Assembly (NCBI GenBank): GCA_964342825.1
Contig: CAYFHO010000004.1
Coordinates: 83,225-147,224 of the forward strand
DNA: 64,000 nucleotides
Direction of reading: 5' to 3'
Source of the DNA: AAA164-E04 sp964342825
GTDB lineage: Bacteria > Verrucomicrobiota > Verrucomicrobiia > Limisphaerales > AAA164-E04
Positions 28,826-36,882 of the stretch are shown here, one piece after another. A program made the position numbers and the translations under genes. The notes beneath the pieces were generated by a model. It made no database searches and was not told the origin of the DNA. It saw only the letters and a program-made list of their open reading frames with translations. Each line of letters opens with the position of its first letter. The stretch's first letter is position 1.

Positions 28826-30051
28826 AAGTTCTCTTCCTTTCCCACTATTTTCCACCTGAAGGAAATGCGCCAGCAACGCGTACATTTGAACATTTACGAC
28901 GCTGGGTCCGCAGTGGACACCAAGCAACCGTTATCACATGCGCGCCCAGTGTCCCTCATGGAAAAATATATCCTGGTTACGAAAACGCGTTCTTAAATAA
29001 ATCCGAGATGGAGGGAATTCAAGTGTCTCGAATATGGACATACATAGCCGCGAATAAAGGGAAAGGTCGTCGGTCAGTGAATTATGTTTCTTACTTTTTT
29101 TCTTCCATTCTGGCTGGATTATTTGTGAAGAAACCAGATGTTTTAATTGCTACTTCTCCTCAATTTTTTTGCGGCTGTGCTGGGGCGGTTTTAGCCAAGA
29201 TAAGGCGAATCCCATTCATACTGGAGGTTAGGGATATTTGGCCAGATTCCATTATCGCTGTGAACGCCATCAAGAGCAATTTTGTATTAAAATGGATGCT
29301 AAGGATGGAGCAATGGTTGTATGCATGTGCCGACCATATTGTAACAGTCGGCGACGGTTATAAAAAAATCCTGACTCAAAAAGGAGTATCTCAGGAGTCT
29401 ATTTCTATTATCACCAACGGAGCTGATCTCCAACAATTTCATCCAAGCAACCGAGAAAATGCCGAGAAGAAGAAAATCACTTGTTCTTTTATTGGGACGT
29501 TAGGCATGGCTTCGAAATTGGAAGTAGTGATCAAAGCTGCCCAACACCTGGATTCCCTCAACGAACCCAACATTGACTTCCTGCTAGTAGGAGATGGTGC
29601 GGAATATGAAAACCTGGTTAAAAGAGCCAGGGAAATTAGAACTCAGCGTATCCGATTTACTGGATTAGTGAATAAGGCCAAAATCGTTGATTACCTCGAG
29701 CAATCAGATATTTGTCTCGTACATTTAAAGAAATCAGATCTATTCAAAACAGTGATTCCGTCCAAGCTATTTGAAGCTATGGCTGCTGGTGTTCCAGTTC
29801 TGATTGGTGTTCAAGGATGCGCAGAAGCAATCGTCACCAAATCCAATTGTGGATTAGCTTTTGAACCTGAAAATCATATTGATTTGTGCAATCGGATACT
29901 CCAGCTCATCAGCAATAAATCGACCATGCGAGAGATGGGAAATAATGGAAGGCGGTATTTGGAAAAACACTTCAACAGAGACAAGCTTGCGGACGATTAC
30001 TTGAAAATTCTGGAACAATTTTCAACGAGCAAGGATGCAGAATTTAATTAA
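28822..30051 (+). CDS. GT4 family glycosyltransferase (WbuB-like)
   Basis: The protein (409 aa) starts MKVLFLSHYFPPEGNAPATR, and LEVRDIWPDSIIAV follows near residue 135. Both are typical of the WbuB/WcaI-like GT4 subgroup that uses amino sugars such as FucNAc. SFIGTLGMASKLEVVIKAA begins the donor domain; SKLFEAMAAGVPVLIGV is the EX7E-like motif. A hydrophobic segment (YVSYFFSSILAGLFV) may anchor it to the membrane. The ATG overlaps the heparinase stop (ATGA). Substrate is inferred only at subgroup level. Confidence 0.87.
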   Translation: MKVLFLSHYFPPEGNAPATRTFEHLRRWVRSGHQATVITCAPSVPHGKIYPGYENAFLNKSEMEGIQVSRIWTYIAANKGKGRRSVNYVSYFFSSILAGLFVKKPDVLIATSPQFFCGCAGAVLAKIRRIPFILEVRDIWPDSIIAVNAIKSNFVLKWMLRMEQWLYACADHIVTVGDGYKKILTQKGVSQESISIITNGADLQQFHPSNRENAEKKKITCSFIGTLGMASKLEVVIKAAQHLDSLNEPNIDFLLVGDGAEYENLVKRAREIRTQRIRFTGLVNKAKIVDYLEQSDICLVHLKKSDLFKTVIPSKLFEAMAAGVPVLIGVQGCAEAIVTKSNCGLAFEPENHIDLCNRILQLISNKSTMREMGNNGRRYLEKHFNRDKLADDYLKILEQFSTSKDAEFN

Positions 30052-30057
30052 TCGAAG

Positions 30058-31542
30058 ATGAGATTTGGTTCCATCATGCCTTTTATTGAGGCGTTGACCG
30101 TATGCCTTTTCCTGACCCCATTGGTCAGGTGGATGGGCATTCGCCTCGGAATCGTGGATCAACCTGACGAATACCGCAAATTTCATTCCGGAGCCATCCC
30201 TCGATGCGGTGGATTGGCGATTTACATCAGCTTCCTGGTACCAATTTTTGTTTTTTTCTTTCTTTTTAAAAAAGAAAGTCACCTTCCCTCAGCTGATCAT
30301 TACCGGGTTTGGATCATAGTTATCGGAAGCGGGATCGCCATGCTAATGGGATTGGCTGATGATATCTGGAGCATTCGCGTTCGCTGGAAAATTCTCTTTC
30401 AAATCATAGCAGCAACGGTGGCATATTCTGGAAACCTGCGTATCGAGAGTCTCACAAATCCATTTGGATCCCCTATCGAGCTTGGGTTCTTTTCCTTTCC
30501 TGCAACAGTTATCTGGTTCTTCCTTTGCATGAATGCCATCAATATTTTCGATGGTTTGGATGGTTTGGCTGCTGGGGTATCGCTTTTTGTGACATTGACT
30601 CTTCTTGGAGTCAGTCTTGCATTTGGTAATGATACGGGAGTTTTTGTGAGCGCCTGCTTATCAGGCGCAATTCTAGGTTTCCTTGTCTATAATTTCAATC
30701 CGGCCACCATTTTTATGGGCGACTCAGGTAGTATGTTTATTGGATTTGGAATTGCTGCACTGGGCTTGGTTTCTAGTTACAAAGCAGAGGCGGCAACTGC
30801 TTTGTTAATTCCATGCCTGGCTCTGTTACTGCCGTTTTTTGACCTTTTTTCAGCAGCCTTAAGAAGGTGGTCCAACTATCTTCCAATGACTATGCCTGAT
30901 GGCAAACATTTACATCATGTCATGATGTCAAAAGGCCTAAGTGCTCGAAGAACGGTAGTTTATTTGTATATTGTCTGTTTGATCCTATGCAGTGCAGCAC
31001 TGATGACGGTTTTTTCACGTGATATTGAAACAGCGTTATTGGTGTCATGCATTGGAATCATTTTTCTGGTAGGAAACAATTTTTTAAAAGTCGTCGATAT
31101 CAGAGAAGTTAAAAAACGTATTTTTCACGACCGTCAACTCCATCAATGGAACAAAAAAAATGCTATTCACCTTTCTAACCTCGTCGACAATGTAAAAGAA
31201 TCAGATCTCTTGGAAGATTCCTGGGAACTATGTAAACCCATCTTCATTGCTCTTAAGCTAATGAAAGTAGATCTTAATTTAAAACTCAAAGGTGAGCAAA
31301 AAACGTACAGTTGGAAATCAGATATTTCAGAAGGCCATCCACGGAATGAAGATGGTGGATGGGAATGGTCCATTGATTGCCCCATAGATACGCGGAGTAA
31401 AACCGATTCCTCAAATCTTATCATCACCGGGAACAATAACGGGAATGAATTACGTTCCATCATTCCCATCATTCATAATTTGACAATTGCATTGGCGGAA
31501 AAAATGCAACCACCCAATTCTAAAGGGGCTTCTCCTTTTTGA
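30058..31542 (+). CDS. Polyprenyl-phosphate sugar-1-phosphate transferase (WecA/MraY family) with C-terminal extension
   Basis: The protein (494 aa) is a polytopic PNPT-family enzyme that starts lipid-linked repeat-unit synthesis by moving a sugar phosphate to undecaprenyl phosphate. Conserved parts include DQPDEYRKFHSGAIPRCGG, the NIFDGLDGLAAG motif with D165 and D168, FMGDSGSMFIGF with D222, and HLHHVMMSKGLSARRTV around 284-300. Typical WecA proteins end near residue 350; here about 140 extra cytoplasmic residues with no recognised domain follow the last helix. It is probably the priming enzyme of this locus. Gaps of 6 and 19 bases separate it from the neighbours. Confidence 0.92.
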   Translation: MRFGSIMPFIEALTVCLFLTPLVRWMGIRLGIVDQPDEYRKFHSGAIPRCGGLAIYISFLVPIFVFFFLFKKESHLPSADHYRVWIIVIGSGIAMLMGLADDIWSIRVRWKILFQIIAATVAYSGNLRIESLTNPFGSPIELGFFSFPATVIWFFLCMNAINIFDGLDGLAAGVSLFVTLTLLGVSLAFGNDTGVFVSACLSGAILGFLVYNFNPATIFMGDSGSMFIGFGIAALGLVSSYKAEAATALLIPCLALLLPFFDLFSAALRRWSNYLPMTMPDGKHLHHVMMSKGLSARRTVVYLYIVCLILCSAALMTVFSRDIETALLVSCIGIIFLVGNNFLKVVDIREVKKRIFHDRQLHQWNKKNAIHLSNLVDNVKESDLLEDSWELCKPIFIALKLMKVDLNLKLKGEQKTYSWKSDISEGHPRNEDGGWEWSIDCPIDTRSKTDSSNLIITGNNNGNELRSIIPIIHNLTIALAEKMQPPNSKGASPF

Positions 31543-31561
31543 AAAGCTTCAGCGATAGCCT

Positions 31562-33055
31562 ATGATGAGACCGTATATCCTATGGTATTCTTCAGTATTT
31601 GCGTTATTTTTGCTGATCTTCCTCCATGCAAATCTGAATGCCCAAAATAATCAGGGTAATCTTGGGGTTGGTTTAGGCGGAGGAGGAGGGGGTGGAGGTG
31701 ATAAATTACCAGAATTTAGAGAGTTACTGGGATTAATTATGCCAAGTCCTGGAGGACTATCTCGAGCTGACAGACCTACCATCAGATTCGGTGTTATCTC
31801 ATCGTTGCCATCGTACATCAATACCATTGGAGTTCAACATTTACCAAATTATTTGCAGCCTAATGAACTGACAAGAATGTCATATTCGGCGTCTAGTCAA
31901 TATATTAACGTAAATACCGCCAGAGTTTATCCTCTACGTATCGATCCTGATGACATGGAACTTGAAGATTTAAATTGGTTCCGCTTTAGAGGCATTAATG
32001 GTAAAAAACCAATTATTAATACGGCCATCTCATATGACACTGAATCAAGTAGTCAAAACAATGTTTCTGACAGTTTTAGTTTAAGGCAGAATATTGCGTT
32101 GAGTATCCCTTTTACCTACGGGGAGGAGCCTAATTCCTCCACCATGGTAAACCTACAATACAGACCGAGTTATTTGTTGGACATAGTCGGTGATGAGGAC
32201 AGTGAATTACAGCATGATATACTTGTTCAAGCGGGGAGAGAATTTGGAAGGTCTGCAGCTTCATTAAGTAATAGGACAATTATTTCTGCTGCACCTCAAC
32301 GGGAAATTTCAGGTCGAGCAAAAACAATTTTTAATCGTACCAGCCTTCTTGCTGTCTATGATGTCTCTCCTAAATCACTAGTTAGATCTGAATTAGGACA
32401 TACCATGACCACAAGAACAGGAACGTCTAACTCAGCGTCTCAATCAATCTTCATAGATGATTTCAACATCAGTTATGAATTCATGTTAACTCCTAAGATC
32501 TCACTCAATACAAGTGGTGGCGGGAGTCTGACACAGGTTACGAATGATGAAGTAACGGCAGAAATATTGGGATTGAATTTAAATTACGCCGCGACTGCAA
32601 AGTTAGCATTGAACGTCACTACTGGATTGCAACGAAGAAAATCAACGACTATTCCTTATGAATTAAGTGAAGTTTATGGGCTCCTTATCAATTATGTGCC
32701 TGGGCCAAAGACAATCATGCGATTTGGGGTAGATCAATCATTTCGACCTAGTTTTGCTGATGACGGAATTATTCTCCAAGAAAATGGAATCTTCCTTCAA
32801 ATCAGGCAGGCGGTATTGCTGAGGTGGCAAGTGGAACTCTTGATTGATTACATAACAAGAACAGAGGCTGGGCAAGAAGACAGTAAGGCAGCCCTGGATC
32901 AGAGAGATTTGGGCTTTGAATTGTTATTTTCTTATTTTCTCAACGATAGTTGGACCTTGGATTTTTCCGCCGCAAGGTATAACCTCGAAGACTTTAGAAA
33001 TAATTCTAGTACCACAAGATTTAATCTGACAGTTGGAATGAGCCATTCATTTTAG
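31562..33055 (+). CDS. Predicted outer-membrane beta-barrel protein
   Basis: The protein (497 aa) has a clear signal peptide (about 1-27, ending LHANLNAQ), a glycine run near residues 38-46, and then a long region of alternating polar and hydrophobic residues suited to amphipathic beta strands. It ends RFNLTVGMSHSF, with the C-terminal Phe favoured by outer-membrane barrel proteins. I do not recognise a named family. It lies between the priming transferase and the short OPX/Wza-like gene, so a role as the outer-membrane pore for the polysaccharide is a plausible inference, not seen directly. Confidence 0.72.
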   Translation: MMRPYILWYSSVFALFLLIFLHANLNAQNNQGNLGVGLGGGGGGGGDKLPEFRELLGLIMPSPGGLSRADRPTIRFGVISSLPSYINTIGVQHLPNYLQPNELTRMSYSASSQYINVNTARVYPLRIDPDDMELEDLNWFRFRGINGKKPIINTAISYDTESSSQNNVSDSFSLRQNIALSIPFTYGEEPNSSTMVNLQYRPSYLLDIVGDEDSELQHDILVQAGREFGRSAASLSNRTIISAAPQREISGRAKTIFNRTSLLAVYDVSPKSLVRSELGHTMTTRTGTSNSASQSIFIDDFNISYEFMLTPKISLNTSGGGSLTQVTNDEVTAEILGLNLNYAATAKLALNVTTGLQRRKSTTIPYELSEVYGLLINYVPGPKTIMRFGVDQSFRPSFADDGIILQENGIFLQIRQAVLLRWQVELLIDYITRTEAGQEDSKAALDQRDLGFELLFSYFLNDSWTLDFSAARYNLEDFRNNSSTTRFNLTVGMSHSF

Positions 33056-33063
33056 CGACTACC

Positions 33064-33095
33064 GCAATGCATTTTTGGCAGCAAAGCCGCATTGC
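33064..33095. other. Inverted repeat after the beta-barrel gene
   Basis: GCAATGC (33064-33070) and GCATTGC (33089-33095) form a 7-bp stem, extended inside by GGC/GCC with a bulged ATTTTT. It begins 9 bases after the stop at 33055. There is no T tract beyond it, so it may be a processing site or weak terminator. Confidence 0.35.
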
Positions 33096-33237
33096 AAATG
33101 AGACGCATCTTAAACTGCACTTTAATATTATCTTTTTTTCTTATACGCATTTGACTCTTTTTAAATAGGTTACAAATCTACAACTGAACCGCAAGCGCAT
33201 CTCATTTAATCTTTGGCAAACTTTCTGCTTGAACTTT

Positions 33238-33258
33238 TTGTGGATAAAAAATCCACAA
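33238..33258. other. Hairpin upstream of the OPX gene
   Basis: TTGTGGAT and ATCCACAA form a perfect 8-bp stem around a five-A loop, 69 bases before the OPX ATG. Neither strand shows a following T tract. It could be a protein-binding site or 5' UTR structure controlling the export genes. The rest of 33056-33326 shows no gene. Confidence 0.4.
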
Positions 33259-33326
33259 GAATTTGCAAAACTGCCGATAAATATGAATCGGAATAAGCAA
33301 ATAGAACAATGAGCCTTTGAAAATAG

Positions 33327-34007
33327 ATGAAAATGAAAAAACTGTTCAGTTGGATCACTGTGTCATTGGTAGCGTTTTGTGCTTCCAGCAGCCGGAGCGT
33401 CGGATCCGAGCTGGAAATCCATCAAGCCAAGCCAATTCAGGCAGTACAATATTCATTAGGCCCTGAAAGCGGAATCAAACCCAATTCGTCAAAAAAAGTT
33501 GATCGAGCCCCTTATGAGTTAAGAATTGGCGACAAACTCAAATTTGAATTGCTTAACTCAGGTTATGCAAAAACGGTTGATGTAACGATAGACAACGTAG
33601 GCTCCGTAAACCTCGACTATATCAATTGGGTCGAAATTGCAGGTTTGACTCTAGAAGAGGCAACTGCAAAAATTAAGCAACTCTACGCAAAGGATTTTTT
33701 TGTTAATCCGCAGATCAACCTTCGCATTGTAGAGAAAGCCAAACTCAAGTATAAAATTCTAGGACAAGTCGCCAATCCGGGCTTTTACGAAGTCCCTCCC
33801 GGGCTCGAAGTAGACCTCCTGGACGCCATTGCCATCGCCGGCGGTTACACAAGGATCGCTGGAAAAATCACGTTTAAAACCCCACTTAGCGACGGAGGCG
33901 TCGATATCACCACATACAAATTGAGAGAATTGACTAAAAAATCCAACTCAGAAATTCCCCCTTTGAAAGGCGATGAAACGATAATTGTTGGAGAGTCCTT
34001 CTTTTAG
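33327..34007 (+). CDS. Short OPX (Wza-like) polysaccharide export protein
   Basis: The protein (226 aa) has a signal peptide (about 1-27), a Poly_export domain (about 62-135, beginning YELRIGDKLKFELL) and one SLBB domain (about 141-200, with KYKILGQVANPGFYEVPPGL). It then stops right after DETIIVGESFF. It lacks the extra SLBB repeats and the C-terminal amphipathic helix that forms the outer-membrane pore in E. coli Wza. No lipobox Cys is evident. It therefore looks like a periplasmic OPX protein that needs a separate outer-membrane porin. The BY-kinase gene follows after 109 bases, as expected for a Wzx/Wzy-type export set. Confidence 0.9.
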   Translation: MKMKKLFSWITVSLVAFCASSSRSVGSELEIHQAKPIQAVQYSLGPESGIKPNSSKKVDRAPYELRIGDKLKFELLNSGYAKTVDVTIDNVGSVNLDYINWVEIAGLTLEEATAKIKQLYAKDFFVNPQINLRIVEKAKLKYKILGQVANPGFYEVPPGLEVDLLDAIAIAGGYTRIAGKITFKTPLSDGGVDITTYKLRELTKKSNSEIPPLKGDETIIVGESFF

Positions 34008-34116
34008 GCTTATAGTAACGTTCATACCGAAAATCCGTGTTGTTTATCGGTACCAAAGTGACAATAACTAAGTGACCGAATTTGGAAAAAGTTTCTCAAA
34101 AGGTTAAAATTAATTA

Positions 34117-36351
34117 GTGAAATCGGAACAGACAGCATCACCTCAGGAAATCTTGAGGTTAGCAGCGGTACACTACAAAGTTGTACTGATCATAGTTATT
34201 GTCTGTACAGCATTGGGATACAAAAAAACAAAGGGCATGACTCCCAGCTACTCCAGCAAAGCTGTGCTATATGTTGATCCCGACGAGTTGATCGATATTT
34301 CGGACACAGGTTCCGCTGACATGCGAGATCTTGACATTTTAGCTTCCCAAGTGGATTTGATTACTACCATGCCAGTGTTGGATGAAGTTATCAGGGTATC
34401 CCCAGAATTACAGGAATACTACGAAGTAGATTTAAATGACCCTGACTCAATTCGCTCCGCAGCTTCATCAATCAAAAGCAGTATTAAAGCACGATTGAGA
34501 GGTGACACACTTTTTATAGATATAACTACTGATTCAAAAAAGTCGAATCTGGCCTACTGGATAGCTAAATATACTGCCAAGGGTTTTACGAGCTGGACTA
34601 AGAAACGTTATCGCTCGAAAACGAACGAAGGGGTTGAAACCCTGAAACTCCAGCAGGAACAAACTCAGAAGGAACTAAGAGTTGCCCAGCAAACAAAATT
34701 GAAATTTCAAAAGGAAAATGACATCACCAATTTGGAAGAACGTTTGACTTTGTTAGATGGCCAAATAAATGCCAATTCGACTACGCTGACTCAGTTGAAT
34801 GCTGATCAGAAATTAGCGTCACTGGACATTCAAACCCTGGAAAGCCTGGGTATATTGCCAGGGAAAGATCATTTAGAAGCCAACAAACAATCCATTGGAA
34901 ATAATTTGGAATCGTTGATTTTGATCGAATCCATCTCGCAAGATGTAGAATTCACAAAAAGGTATCAAGATTTCAAAAACGCATCCAACAAGGTAAAAGA
35001 CCTAAGTACGACCCTCAAGGACAGACATCCCGATATGTTGAAAGCAAGGTCTGAAGTTGAAAATTACAGGAGAGTCCTTGTCGATACTATTGCAGAATTT
35101 CCTGATAAACTTTTGGCCAAGGCAGATGCTACAAAACGAAGGATAGACCAGCTCAACTCAACTATGAAGGATCAGCAGAAAGAATATCTGCGCCTTGAAG
35201 AATTGAATGGTGAATATACGATACTTACGCAAAAAGAAATTATTGCTACAGCCATGGTCGAGCGAATTCAGAGCAATATCCAGGATCTAGAAGTAACAAC
35301 GGACAGCAGAGGAAATAATATTCAAATAGCAGATGAGGCTACAAAACCTAACAAAATAAACCCAAACAAAAATCAAACTATCATGATGGGATTTTTGGCT
35401 GGGTTGGGGCTTTCATACGGTTTCCTTTACCTGGTTAACATGATGGATAAATCCATCAAATCCGTTGAACAGGCAGAACAAATTCTACAACTACCAGTAC
35501 TTGCTGCAGTTCCCGTGTCAGAACCAGATGGCCAACAAGCTACCTCCAGGTTGATAATGATCAACTCCCCCAATTCGACTTGTTCGGAAGCTTTCAGGTC
35601 TCTTCGCGTCAACATAGAAAGCATGGCACGACAAAAATCCAATAAAGTGGTACTTTTCACGAGTAGCATGCCCTCCGAAGGAAAGACCTTTACTTCGATC
35701 AACTATGCAGCGTCTCTAGCTCAACAAGGTCACAGAACGTTGTTAATTGATATGGATCTTCGTAAACCAGCCGTAGGTCCAGAATTTAAACTGAAAGGAG
35801 ACCATGTTGGTGTAACCGACCTCCTCCAATCCAAAGAAAAACTGGATCAATTCCCTGATCTAGCCATTTACGAGGCAGCTGATAAATTTTTCGTCCTGCA
35901 TGGCGGCCCGCATATTGACAATCCAGCTGAGCACTTGTCTGGGTATGCCATAGAGAAAATAGTAGAGAAAGCCAGAGAGCATTTTGATCGAGTTGTGATC
36001 GATTCTGCACCACTTGGGCCAGTCGGGGACACATTGGCAGTGGCAAGATTGGCAGATATGCTTTGCCTGGTTGTTCGTTCAGCGAAAACGACATCGAAAG
36101 TTATTCTGAGAATCATTGATACCCTGCACAGGCACGGACACACGCCTGCAGGTATCGTCTTGAACTTCCTTCAAAATAAGACTGGCAAGGGTTCCTATTA
36201 TTATTATTACAGTAGTGATAAAGAAAAAGAATACACTCGCTCTGGCTACCAGAGAAAGCAAAAGACCAAGGAATCACCAAAAATCGCAGCTACGGATGAT
36301 GTTCCTAAAAAAAAACTGAGTGAATTCGACAACACCACTAAGATTAGTTGA
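34117..36351 (+). CDS. Polysaccharide co-polymerase / BY-type tyrosine autokinase (Wzc-like)
   Basis: The protein (744 aa, GTG start) joins a Wzz domain to a cytoplasmic bacterial tyrosine kinase. The first membrane helix is at about 20-36 and the second at about 424-444; between them lies a long periplasmic coiled coil (about 170-410). The kinase shows FTSSMPSEGKTFTSINYA (Walker A, about 514-531), TLLIDMDLRKPAVG (Walker A', about 541-554) and DRVVIDSAPLGPVGD (Walker B). Residues Y694-Y698 form a Tyr cluster, the expected autophosphorylation site. It controls chain length and export of the polymer together with the OPX protein. No partner phosphatase is in the window. Confidence 0.93.
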   Translation: MKSEQTASPQEILRLAAVHYKVVLIIVIVCTALGYKKTKGMTPSYSSKAVLYVDPDELIDISDTGSADMRDLDILASQVDLITTMPVLDEVIRVSPELQEYYEVDLNDPDSIRSAASSIKSSIKARLRGDTLFIDITTDSKKSNLAYWIAKYTAKGFTSWTKKRYRSKTNEGVETLKLQQEQTQKELRVAQQTKLKFQKENDITNLEERLTLLDGQINANSTTLTQLNADQKLASLDIQTLESLGILPGKDHLEANKQSIGNNLESLILIESISQDVEFTKRYQDFKNASNKVKDLSTTLKDRHPDMLKARSEVENYRRVLVDTIAEFPDKLLAKADATKRRIDQLNSTMKDQQKEYLRLEELNGEYTILTQKEIIATAMVERIQSNIQDLEVTTDSRGNNIQIADEATKPNKINPNKNQTIMMGFLAGLGLSYGFLYLVNMMDKSIKSVEQAEQILQLPVLAAVPVSEPDGQQATSRLIMINSPNSTCSEAFRSLRVNIESMARQKSNKVVLFTSSMPSEGKTFTSINYAASLAQQGHRTLLIDMDLRKPAVGPEFKLKGDHVGVTDLLQSKEKLDQFPDLAIYEAADKFFVLHGGPHIDNPAEHLSGYAIEKIVEKAREHFDRVVIDSAPLGPVGDTLAVARLADMLCLVVRSAKTTSKVILRIIDTLHRHGHTPAGIVLNFLQNKTGKGSYYYYYSSDKEKEYTRSGYQRKQKTKESPKIAATDDVPKKKLSEFDNTTKIS

Positions 36352-36430
36352 GTCAAAGCACTTGTTTTATCTAGGGTTATAGCATCAAATATTTAATTGA
36401 CTGCACCAACACATTTCGTACGTTAAAGAT

Positions 36431-36682
36431 ATGCCTGATCAAGAATCCATGCCCTATCAAAAACCAAGACTCGCTCATGTAGGAGATCTTTGTGATTTAA
36501 CCTCTGGCGGAAGTGGCGGTAAACGTGAGTCGAAAAGCAAAAGCAAAAGCAAAAGCAGTAGCAGTAAGAAGAAAAAGCGTTATGGATTGAGTGACGATCT
36601 TGGAGAAGGATCCTCCAAAATACTTCATGCAGGGTTGTTCGTTCCAACTGCTCATGCCAAATCCAAGTCCAAACGCCCTTGA
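36431..36682 (+). CDS. Lasso peptide precursor 1 (long, Lys/Ser-rich core)
   Basis: The 83-residue product has a lasso leader: Y9-Q-K-P12-R-L14-A-H-V-G18, then D-L-C-D-L-T24-S25. Thr at -2 is the usual maturation landmark. The core would start G26-G-S-G-G-K-R-E33, giving an eight-residue Gly1-Glu8 macrolactam ring. The tail is odd: (SK)4, four Ser, four Lys and RYG, then a less charged segment (LSDDLGEGSS, ILHAGLFVPTAHA) and a basic end KSKSKRP. At 58 residues the core is far longer than typical lasso cores, so further trimming is possible. All lasso enzymes lie downstream. An internal ATG at 36449 (residue 7) is an alternative start. Function is not known. Confidence 0.85.
   Translation: MPDQESMPYQKPRLAHVGDLCDLTSGGSGGKRESKSKSKSKSSSSKKKKRYGLSDDLGEGSSKILHAGLFVPTAHAKSKSKRP
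36533..36556 (+). repeat. Hexanucleotide tandem repeat (AAAAGC x4) in precursor 1
   Basis: Four perfect copies of AAAAGC lie in frame and code for the Ser-Lys repeat of the tail of precursor 1. Slippage would add or remove S-K pairs without breaking the reading frame, so it could vary tail length between strains. Confidence 0.85.
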
Positions 36683-36737
36683 TTCAAAATGTATAGCTCG
36701 GCAGCCTGCTTTGAAATGTCCAAGATACTAATGGTAT

Positions 36738-36878
36738 ATGGTTGCTGACCTTGATTACAGAAAACCTTCTTTGACCCGCATCGGTTCCATGACGGCCTTG
36801 ACTTCAGGCGGATCAGGTAAAAAGCGAGAATCAAAAAATAAGAAGAAGGCCAAAAAGCAGCCCAAACGTAGACCTTGA
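36738..36878 (+). CDS. Lasso peptide precursor 2 (short, polylysine core)
   Basis: This 46-residue ORF is too short for many gene callers. Its leader reads MVADLDYRKPSLTRIGS then MTALTS, with Y7, P10, L12, G16 and T22 in the same spacing as precursor 1 (YxKPxLxxxGxxxxLT). The core starts at G24: G-G-S-G-K-K-R-E, with Glu at core position 8 (residue 31), followed by a tail that is mostly Lys/Arg and ends PKRRP. The 23-residue core has 12 Lys/Arg and one acidic residue, which would be used in the ring. It lies 55 bases after precursor 1 and four bases before the kinase start. The shared leader, ring pattern and R-P end indicate a paralogous precursor. Confidence 0.85.
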   Translation: MVADLDYRKPSLTRIGSMTALTSGGSGKKRESKNKKKAKKQPKRRP

Positions 36879-36882
36879 TAAT

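Noticed and set aside
31675..31703. G-rich run near the start of the barrel gene as a phase-variable tract or G-quadruplex
   Set aside because: The run codes for poly-Gly with mixed GGA/GGT/GGC/GGG codons and is interrupted by A and T, so slippage is unlikely to shift the frame.
33151..33176. TTGACT...TACAAA as a promoter for the OPX gene
   Set aside because: The spacing is 14 bases rather than about 17, and the -10 match is poor, so I did not list it.
36397..36425. TTGACT as a -35 element before lasso precursor 1
   Set aside because: At 17 bases the -10 position reads ACGTTA and lies almost at the ATG, so a promoter here is not convincing.
36431..36682. Idea that the Lys/Ser-rich 83-residue ORF is only low-complexity noise or a histone-like protein
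   Set aside because: The leader motif spacing, the Gly1-Glu8 core pattern, the second precursor and the adjacent lasso enzymes all fit a RiPP precursor better.
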